Of a DNA stretch of 5,436 nucleotides, positions 1 to 3,786 are shown in pieces (position 1 is the first letter of the stretch; each line of letters begins with the position of its first letter). Source of the DNA: JBECKQ01 sp040235375 (GTDB taxonomy: Bacteria > Planctomycetota > Phycisphaerae > UBA1845); contig JBECKQ010000091.1 of assembly GCA_040235375.1 (NCBI GenBank), forward strand, positions 1 to 5,436, given 5' to 3'. The notes beneath the pieces were generated by a model, which saw nothing but the letters and a program-made list of their open reading frames with translations, had not been told where the DNA came from and ran no database searches. The position numbers were made by a program, and so were the translations under genes.

Positions 1-86
1 TTCTTGTCGAGCAGCGTTTCGAGCCGTCGGCCGCCCCAGATTTTCGGCTTGAAGATGGGCTCGAAGACGAGCGGGCACGGTTTCAT
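1..86 (-). CDS. manA: Mannose-6-phosphate isomerase, class I, N-terminal fragment
   Basis: Only the first 28 codons are in the window; the gene continues past the left edge. The peptide begins MKPCPLVFEPIFKPKIWGG and continues RRLETLLDK. The FEPIFK-x-KIWGG-x-xL pattern is the conserved N-terminus of type I phosphomannose isomerases, zinc-dependent cupin enzymes that interconvert mannose-6-phosphate and fructose-6-phosphate in the cytoplasm. That feeds GDP-mannose synthesis or mannose use. The start is the ATG at 84-86, preceded by a strong Shine-Dalgarno (GGGAGGA on the minus strand, plus positions 93-99) six bases upstream. The gene diverges from the tRNA-binding-domain gene. The family call rests on a short but distinctive stretch; the metal-binding residues lie outside the window and cannot be checked. 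Confidence 0.82.
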   Translation of the reverse strand, partial: MKPCPLVFEPIFKPKIWGGRRLETLLDK

Positions 87-92
87 GCGATG

Positions 93-99
93 TCCTCCC
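93..99 (-). promoter_or_regulatory. Ribosome binding site of manA
   Basis: GGGAGGA on the minus strand lies six bases before the ATG at 86. It is a near-perfect Shine-Dalgarno and fixes the manA start. Confidence 0.75.
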
Positions 100-113
100 G
101 ATCAGCGAAGCGG

Positions 114-141
114 ATTCTATGCACGCAGAGCGATCCAGCAA
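114..141 (-). promoter_or_regulatory. Candidate sigma70-like promoter for manA
   Basis: On the minus strand a -10 hexamer TAGAAT (plus 114-119, five of six consensus bases) is preceded after 16 bp by TTGCTG (plus 136-141, three of six). Transcription would start near 107, giving a leader of about 20 nt that carries the Shine-Dalgarno. The -10 is good and the -35 weak. This is a pattern match only. Confidence 0.38.
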
Positions 142-161
142 AGCTGCGCGGCCTGGTGCGG

Positions 162-190
162 TTGTCGCCGCGAGGGCCGCGGATTAGACT
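162..190 (+). promoter_or_regulatory. Candidate sigma70-like promoter for the metG-beta-type gene
   Basis: TTGTCG (162-167) and TAGACT (185-190) are separated by exactly 17 bp, each matching four of six consensus bases. The predicted start near 197 leaves about 30 nt of leader with a good ribosome binding site. The pair closely resembles the TTGTCA/TAAACT pair in front of the Trm112-like gene, also spaced 17 bp. A perfect 5-bp inverted repeat (CCGCG 168-172, CGCGG 178-182) fills the spacer. Confidence 0.42.
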
Positions 191-227
191 TCCACGCCGG
201 CAATTAACGATTCAACGGAGGAACGAG

Positions 228-572
228 ATGTCCGATCAGCCCGCCACGATCACGTTCGAGGATTTCGCCAAGGTCCAGATGCGGATCGGCCGGATCGTCG
301 AGGCCGCCCCGCATCCCAACGCGGACAAGCTCATCGTGCTGCAGGTCGATCTCGGCACCGAAAAGCGGCAGCTATGCGCGGGTCTGCGCGGCTATTACGA
401 GCCCGAGCAGATGGTGGGCAAGAACATCGTGGTGGTGACGAATCTCGCGCCCAGAAAGATGCGCGGCGAAATAAGCGAAGGCATGTTGCTGGCGGCCAGC
501 ACGCCCGGCCTCGAGCAGGTCATCCTGTTGACGACGGACCAGGACATTCCACCGGGCAGCAGCGTGAGCTGA
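228..572 (+). CDS. Free-standing tRNA-binding domain protein (methionyl-tRNA synthetase beta-subunit type)
   Basis: This 114-residue protein is a single OB-fold tRNA-binding domain of the kind at the C-terminus of many MetG proteins or encoded alone (Trbp111/CsaA/MetG-beta group). Visible signatures are ITFEDFAKVQMRIGRI (residues 8-23), HPNADKLIVLQVDLG (29-43), and the hallmark NLAPRKMRGEISEGMLLAA (72-90). Homologues dimerise and bind the outer corner of tRNA, raising the affinity of the synthetase. The NADKL-x-x-L-x-VDLG and MRG-x-x-SEGMLLAA wording is closer to MetG C-termini than to CsaA. The start at 228 is preferred because GGAGGA (217-222) lies five bases before it and the family begins about there; the reading frame stays open upstream to 90, but that sequence is not family-like. 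No synthetase catalytic domain is in the window, so it presumably assists a MetG encoded elsewhere. It converges on rpsR, with 57 bp between the two stops. Confidence 0.88.
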   Translation: MSDQPATITFEDFAKVQMRIGRIVEAAPHPNADKLIVLQVDLGTEKRQLCAGLRGYYEPEQMVGKNIVVVTNLAPRKMRGEISEGMLLAASTPGLEQVILLTTDQDIPPGSSVS

Positions 573-586
573 CCGGCGCGCGAACC

Positions 587-609
587 GGCGCCCCCACGAT
601 CGGGCCGCC
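587..609. terminator. Weak hairpin between convergent genes
   Basis: GGCGCCC (587-593) can pair with GGGCCGCC (602-609) if one C is bulged, leaving an 8-nt loop. It lies in the 57-bp gap between the converging tRNA-binding gene and rpsR, where a shared terminator would be expected. There is no T-tract on either strand, and in such GC-rich DNA a stem of this length can arise by chance. Confidence 0.22.
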
Positions 610-629
610 GGCTTCTCTCGATACGATCT

Positions 630-884
630 CTACGAGCTGACGTACGGCAGAAGAGCGAGGTAGCGCGCCTGCTTGATGGCGAGCTTCAGGTCCTTCTGCT
701 CCTGCGCGGATGTGCCGGCCCGCTTCCGCGACATCATCTTGGCACTGGTCGTCAGGAACTTGCGCAGCAGCTCGACTTCCTTGTAGTCGACGACCGGTCC
801 CTTCCAGTCGCTCCCGGACCGCTCCGGAAACCGTTGGGACGAGTAGAAACCGCGTTGCTTTCTCTTTCGCTTCGATCGAGGCAT
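630..884 (-). CDS. rpsR: Small ribosomal subunit protein bS18
   Basis: The 84-residue product carries the bS18 core: VDYKEVELLRKFL (residues 32-44), a basic link with AGT (56-58), and the near-invariant C-terminal block LAIKQARYLALLPY (68-81). bS18 binds the 30S platform next to bS6. The length is slightly above the usual 70-80 because of a basic N-terminus, MPRSKRKRKQRGF, followed by a non-conserved linker. It departs from textbook bS18 in several ways: no cysteine at all (many homologues have Cys in the RRK-x-C-x-F segment), and AQEQKDLKLAIKQAR in place of the more usual QR-x-LA-x-AIKRAR. The start is the ATG at 882-884; no clear Shine-Dalgarno precedes it. It lies 22 bp downstream of the Trm112-like gene and is probably co-transcribed with it. 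rpsF, ssb and rplI, its usual neighbours, are not adjacent. A second bS18 paralogue elsewhere in the genome cannot be excluded. Confidence 0.9.
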   Translation of the reverse strand: MPRSKRKRKQRGFYSSQRFPERSGSDWKGPVVDYKEVELLRKFLTTSAKMMSRKRAGTSAQEQKDLKLAIKQARYLALLPYVSS

Positions 885-906
885 TGAGTAATCCCAGACG
901 TTTCGT

Positions 907-1125
907 CTACTTCCGGCCGGCCGCGGACATCACCCGCTCGAACTCCGCCTGGTCCACGACCTCCGACTCGTCGATCAGCATGATCGGGATGCCGTCGCGG
1001 ATCGGGTACCGCCGGCGCGTCTGCGGATCGGTGGAATAGATCCACCCGTCATGCTCGACCACCGGCGCGTGCGTTTCCGGGCAGGCCAGAATCGCCAGCA
1101 AATCCTTGTCAATCTGCTCGCTCAT
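907..1125 (-). CDS. Trm112-like protein (UPF0434/YcaR family)
   Basis: This small cytoplasmic protein of 72 residues contains LLAILACP (residues 9-16) and RRRYPIRDGIPIMLIDES (37-54). These are the two hallmark blocks of the bacterial UPF0434 family, related to archaeal and eukaryotic Trm112, which activates several methyltransferases acting on rRNA, tRNA and release factors. The function of the bacterial family is not settled. Classical Trm112 zinc sites use several cysteines; here only Cys15 remains and the second position of the CPxC motif reads His19 (CPETH), so a canonical four-Cys site is not possible. The ATG at 1125 is chosen because family members start 8-10 residues before LLxIxACP; an in-frame ATG at 1227 would add 34 unrelated residues and cross the predicted promoter. 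Spacing and strand suggest a bicistronic unit with rpsR. Confidence 0.87.
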   Translation of the reverse strand: MSEQIDKDLLAILACPETHAPVVEHDGWIYSTDPQTRRRYPIRDGIPIMLIDESEVVDQAEFERVMSAAGRK

Positions 1126-1139
1126 GCGAGAGTACCTGT

Positions 1140-1166
1140 CCGCCGCGCGGATCAGCCCCACGGCGG
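1140..1166 (-). other. Hairpin-forming inverted repeat in the 5' leader of the Trm112-like/rpsR unit
   Basis: CCGCCG (1140-1145) and CGGCGG (1161-1166) are perfect complements with a 15-nt loop. On the minus-strand transcript this hairpin would begin at or just after the predicted transcription start (about 1168) and end 14 nt before the ATG. It could stabilise the 5' end or control translation. The pairing is visible; any function is inference. Confidence 0.3.
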
Positions 1167-1174
1167 AGCCCAGT

Positions 1175-1203
1175 AGTTTAAGAAGATTTCCCCGGCCTGA
1201 CAA
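1175..1203 (-). promoter_or_regulatory. Candidate sigma70-like promoter for the Trm112-like/rpsR unit
   Basis: On the minus strand TTGTCA (plus 1198-1203, five of six consensus bases) is followed after exactly 17 bp by TAAACT (plus 1175-1180, four of six). The predicted start near 1168 gives a leader of about 43 nt. The pair is the best promoter match in the window and lies in the 128-bp gap after the acyl ligase stop. Confidence 0.52.
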
Positions 1204-1228
1204 GATCGCCGAATCGAGCCGGCGCATT

Positions 1229-1259
1229 CTGTAACCCCATGCACGTAAGGGGCTTACAG
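1229..1259 (-). terminator. Hairpin overlapping the stop codon of the acyl ligase gene
   Basis: CTGTAACCCC (1229-1238) pairs with GGGG (1249-1252) and TTACAG (1254-1259), a ten-base-pair stem with one bulged C (1253) and a 10-nt loop. Read on the minus strand, the stem begins in the last Leu codon (CTG) and contains the TAA stop of the acyl ligase. Position and stem strength suggest transcription termination or mRNA 3'-end protection. No T-tract follows, so it is not a classical intrinsic terminator. Confidence 0.48.
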
Positions 1260-2723
1260 TAGCTCTGGCAGTCGCCGCTTCAGGACCTTGCCCGTTGGGC
1301 CCCGCGGAAGGTCGACTTCGATGCGTACCTTCCGCGGCACCTTGTAACCGGCGAGGTGCTTGCGGGCGAACTCGCGCAGCTCGATTTCATCGGCCGTCTC
1401 CCCCTCCTTGCAGGTGACAAACGCCAGCGGGGCCTCGCCCCGGCTCGAATCGGGCACGCCGATGACGGCCACGTCCGCGACGGCCGGATGCCGCTCGAGC
1501 ACGGCCTCGATCTCCCGCGGGAACACGTTCTCTCCGCCGACGATCATCATGTCCTTCAGCCGTCCGGTGATGGTGACGAACCCGTCGGCGTCGATTCGCC
1601 CGGCGTCGCCCGACTTGAACCAGCCGTCCGCTGTGATGACGCGGGCTGTTTCGTGCGGATCGCGGTGGTAGCCCTTCATCACGTTCGGGCCGTTGATCCA
1701 GATTTCACCGTCCTTGCCCGGCGGGCAGTCGGCCCCGTGCTCGTCGACGATGCGAACGCTGACGTTCTGCACCGGCCGGCCGATCGACCCGGGCCGGCGG
1801 GCGTGCGGCACTTCCAGCGTGCACACCGGCGAGGTCTCCGTCAGACCATAGCCTTGCAGCAACTCGACGCCGAAGCGCTCGCGCACGCCGGCGGCAACCG
1901 AATCCGGCAACGGCTCGCCCCCACTGACGTAGAGGTAGGCGTCTTTCATCGTGTCGGGCGGCGCGGACTTCAACCTCAGCAGCGCCGCGTACATGCTCGG
2001 AATGGCCATGAATACGGAGATATCGTGCTTGAGCAGCGTGTCGGCGACCTGCGCCGGCGAGAAGCGCGGCACGCAATAGACGCTCGATCCCAGTGCGACC
2101 GGGACCAGCACGTTGGCCGTCAGTCCGAAGACGTGGAACGGCGGCAGGCAGTTCAGGAAGCGGTGATCCGGCTCGATCTGCGCCGTGGCGATGCAGTCCG
2201 CGCAGTTGCTGTGCAGGTTGCCGAACGTGAGCTCGACACCCTTCGGCTGCGCGGACGTACCCGAGGTGAACAGAATCACGGCGGTGTCGTCTGACGCGGT
2301 GCGCGGAACGGGCGGCTTGCGGCGCAGCGAGCGGCCGATCATCCTCCGCCGGAGCGGCAAGTCCTCCAGAAACACGGACCGCACGGGCAACTGCGAAACA
2401 AGGTCGGCGAAGTGGCGGATGGTGATGACGACGTCGATCTCGGCGGACTCGACGATTCCCGCGAGCTCGCAGCCCGACAGCAGGAAGTTGAGCGGCACGA
2501 CTTTTCGCTCGGCCCACAGCGACCCGAACAGGCATGCGGAAAACGCCGCGCTGGCGGGCAGCATGATCCCGATGCGATCGCGCTGCGTTGCCCGTGCGAC
2601 CACGTCGCGGCAGACGGCGGCCAACTGTGCCAGCCGCTTGTAAGTCAACGTCATGCGCGGGTCCGACACCGCGACGCACTTGCCGCGCTCGTGGGCAGCA
2701 TTGATCAGCATATCGACAAGCAA
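1254..2723 (-). CDS. AMP-dependent acyl-CoA/acyl-ACP synthetase (long-chain fatty acid ligase-like)
   Basis: This 489-residue ANL-superfamily enzyme would activate a carboxylic acid with ATP to an acyl-adenylate and transfer it to a thiol (CoA or acyl carrier protein). All core motifs are intact: phosphate-binding LFTSGTSAQPKG (151-162), LPPFHVFGLT (193-202), GYGLTETSP (291-299), GWFKSGD (367-373), the hinge and C-terminal entry GRLKDMMIVGGENVFPREIE (387-406), and PTGKVLKR with the catalytic Lys479. No membrane segment or acyltransferase domain is seen, so it is a stand-alone ligase. The LPPFHVFGLT segment recalls both FadD-like ligases and the synthetase half of Aas; the acyl substrate cannot be read from sequence. 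The start is taken as TTG at 2723 because GGAG lies nine bases upstream (plus 2733-2736); an ATG at 2711 would lose four residues and sit 21 bases from that site. It is divergent from the lipoprotein gene, and its stop lies inside a hairpin. Confidence 0.9.
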   Translation of the reverse strand: MLVDMLINAAHERGKCVAVSDPRMTLTYKRLAQLAAVCRDVVARATQRDRIGIMLPASAAFSACLFGSLWAERKVVPLNFLLSGCELAGIVESAEIDVVITIRHFADLVSQLPVRSVFLEDLPLRRRMIGRSLRRKPPVPRTASDDTAVILFTSGTSAQPKGVELTFGNLHSNCADCIATAQIEPDHRFLNCLPPFHVFGLTANVLVPVALGSSVYCVPRFSPAQVADTLLKHDISVFMAIPSMYAALLRLKSAPPDTMKDAYLYVSGGEPLPDSVAAGVRERFGVELLQGYGLTETSPVCTLEVPHARRPGSIGRPVQNVSVRIVDEHGADCPPGKDGEIWINGPNVMKGYHRDPHETARVITADGWFKSGDAGRIDADGFVTITGRLKDMMIVGGENVFPREIEAVLERHPAVADVAVIGVPDSSRGEAPLAFVTCKEGETADEIELREFARKHLAGYKVPRKVRIEVDLPRGPTGKVLKRRLPELL

Positions 2724-2732
2724 TCGAGCGAT

Positions 2733-2736
2733 CTCC
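2733..2736 (-). promoter_or_regulatory. Ribosome binding site selecting a TTG start for the acyl ligase
   Basis: GGAG on the minus strand lies nine bases before TTG at 2723 but 21 bases before the next in-frame ATG at 2711, so it favours the TTG start. The motif is short, so support is moderate. Confidence 0.5.
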
Positions 2737-2769
2737 AGGCGGACATGACGTTCACTCGACCCCGCGGCG

Positions 2770-2798
2770 AGATTAATCCTTGCGGCTCGGATTGTCCA
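2770..2798 (-). promoter_or_regulatory. Candidate sigma70-like promoter for the acyl ligase
   Basis: On the minus strand TGGACA (plus 2793-2798, five of six bases of the -35 consensus) and TAATCT (plus 2770-2775, with the key first T, second A and last T) are 17 bp apart. Transcription would start near 2763, leaving about 40 nt of leader. It overlaps the promoter-proximal region of the divergent lipoprotein gene, so the two promoters may interfere. Confidence 0.4.
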
Positions 2799-2808
2799 TT
2801 GGCATCAT
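2780..2808 (+). promoter_or_regulatory. Weak promoter-like pair just before the lipoprotein ATG
   Basis: TTGCGG (2780-2785) and CATCAT (2803-2808) are 17 bp apart, and the -10-like element ends seven bases before the ATG at 2816. If used, transcription would start at or next to the ATG and give a leaderless mRNA, consistent with the missing Shine-Dalgarno. Both hexamers are imperfect and the evidence is thin. Confidence 0.22.
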
Positions 2809-2815
2809 TGCCGCC

Positions 2816-3595
2816 ATGAAAGACACTCGGTTGGCATGGACGCCCATTGCGGCTCTGGCCGTCGGCCTTTTCGCGGGCTGCGCCCGGCTCCCGGCGCCGG
2901 CGGTGAATCAGATATCGCAGGCCCGTTCGCAGGTCGAATCCGGCCAGTATGGTCCGGCCGAACGGCTGCTCACGCCGGTCATCAATCAGTATATCGAGTA
3001 TCCGCAAGTCGCCGAGGCGTTCTACCTCCGCGGGCAGTGCCGGCTGAAGGCGGGCCGTCGCGAAGATGCGCGCAGCGACTTCAACAAGGGGCTCGTGCTG
3101 GCGGACGATCGGGCTTTGCAGGTATGGCTCGAGGTGCAGGCCGCCAACATGGCGTTTGACGACGATCGCTACGAGCGCGCCCGCTTCCTCTACGAGCTCG
3201 CGATCGACGACGTGCCGTCCGGTCCGCCGGCCGATCGCGTCCTGTTTCAATATGGCGTCTGCCTCCAACGCACGCAGAACTTCCGGGAAGCGCGCGACGT
3301 GTTCGAGCGCGTGTTCCGCGAGTATCCCGCGTCGAGCTTCGCGACGGCCGCCCGGCGGAAGTACAACTGGGACGACGAGTACTTCTCGGTCCAGTGCGGC
3401 GTGTTCTCGACGAAGACCCGGGCGCAGCAGATGGCGAGCGACCTGCGCCGCAAGGGAATCGGCGCTTTGGCCGTCGCCGAGGGGGGCGGCGGGCGGTATG
3501 TCGTTCGCGCGGGCCAGTATCAAACGTATGCCGAGGCGGCGCGCATGCTCGATCGCGTGCGGTCGCATCAGCCGGATGCGTTTATCGTGCCGTAG
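2816..3595 (+). CDS. Lipoprotein with TPR repeats and a C-terminal SPOR domain
   Basis: The 259-residue product starts with a lipoprotein signal peptide: basic MKDTR, a hydrophobic stretch, and lipobox LFAGC with Cys22 as the lipidated residue (Phe at -3 is less common but tolerated). Residues about 33-175 form alpha-helical TPR-like repeats, visible as ARSQVESGQYGPAERLL (36-52), AFYLRGQCRLKAGRREDAR (68-86), and VCLQRTQNFREARDVFERV (148-166), resembling BamD/CpoB-type repeats. Residues about 188-259 fit a SPOR domain: EYFSVQCGVFSTKTRAQQMA, then GRYVVRAGQYQTYAEAARML. SPOR domains bind peptidoglycan strands stripped of stem peptides, often at division sites. The likely role is an envelope-anchored scaffold contacting both peptidoglycan and a protein partner. 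ATG 2816 is preferred over the in-frame TTG at 2780 because it gives a normal signal peptide; neither has a clear ribosome binding site. The partner is unknown. Confidence 0.85.
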   Translation: MKDTRLAWTPIAALAVGLFAGCARLPAPAVNQISQARSQVESGQYGPAERLLTPVINQYIEYPQVAEAFYLRGQCRLKAGRREDARSDFNKGLVLADDRALQVWLEVQAANMAFDDDRYERARFLYELAIDDVPSGPPADRVLFQYGVCLQRTQNFREARDVFERVFREYPASSFATAARRKYNWDDEYFSVQCGVFSTKTRAQQMASDLRRKGIGALAVAEGGGGRYVVRAGQYQTYAEAARMLDRVRSHQPDAFIVP

Positions 3596-3616
3596 ATGCG
3601 CGGGCACGGCTCAAGA

Positions 3617-3634
3617 GTCGCGAAAGATCGCGAC
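3617..3634 (+). terminator. Hairpin downstream of the TPR-SPOR lipoprotein gene
   Basis: GTCGCGA (3617-3623) and TCGCGAC (3628-3634) form a perfect 7-bp stem closed by an AAGA tetraloop, starting 22 bp after the stop codon. A palindrome, GCTGGCCAGC, follows at 3639-3648. There is no T-tract. It may be a non-classical terminator or 3'-end stabiliser. Confidence 0.38.
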
Positions 3635-3733
3635 ACACGCTGGCCAGCGACACACGGGTCCGTATTACCTCAGTTCAGTTGAATCACTCGCCGCGATTCT
3701 TCCGGGCGGTAGCATTTCAGGGCCGTCGTCCGT

Positions 3734-3739
3734 TATGAT
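3734..3739 (+). promoter_or_regulatory. Candidate -10 element for carbamate kinase
   Basis: TATGAT matches five of six bases of the sigma70 -10 consensus and would start transcription near 3746, about 40 nt before the TTG start codon. No convincing -35 hexamer lies 16-18 bp upstream, so either an activator is needed or the match is accidental. Nothing else was recognised in the 191-bp gap apart from the hairpin and palindrome at 3617-3648. Confidence 0.3.
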
Positions 3740-3773
3740 CATTACCTGGTGAACCGCACAGCAACGCGGCAGT

Positions 3774-3780
3774 GGGGAGA
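3774..3780 (+). promoter_or_regulatory. Ribosome binding site selecting a TTG start for carbamate kinase
   Basis: GGGGAGA lies six bases before TTG at 3787. The only other upstream candidate, GTG at 3772, overlaps this site itself, so TTG 3787 is the better start. Confidence 0.6.
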
Positions 3781-3786
3781 CTTCGC

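Noticed and set aside
90..227. In-frame N-terminal extension of the tRNA-binding protein.
   Set aside because: The added 46 residues are not family-like, cross the predicted promoter, and a strong SD favours ATG 228.
1126..1227. In-frame extension of the Trm112-like protein to an ATG at 1227.
   Set aside because: It adds 34 residues not seen in the family and would overlap the best promoter in the window.
1356..2294. A long plus-strand frame (312 codons), and a 324-codon alternate minus-strand frame at 1705-2679, inside the acyl ligase.
   Set aside because: Both are shadows of the ligase, which carries all expected ANL motifs; their translations are compositionally biased.
2575..2580. Cyanobacterial HIP1 octamer (GCGATCGC) as explanation for the CGATCG copies.
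   Set aside because: Only one copy that I found has the full octamer; flanking bases vary at the others, so it is not HIP1.
2705..3607. A 300-codon minus-strand frame over the TPR-SPOR lipoprotein gene.
   Set aside because: The plus-strand product has a signal peptide and two recognisable domains; the minus product is Arg/Ala/His-rich with no motif.
3772..3774. GTG at 3772 as carbamate kinase start.
   Set aside because: It overlaps the GGGGAGA SD serving TTG 3787 and has no good SD of its own.
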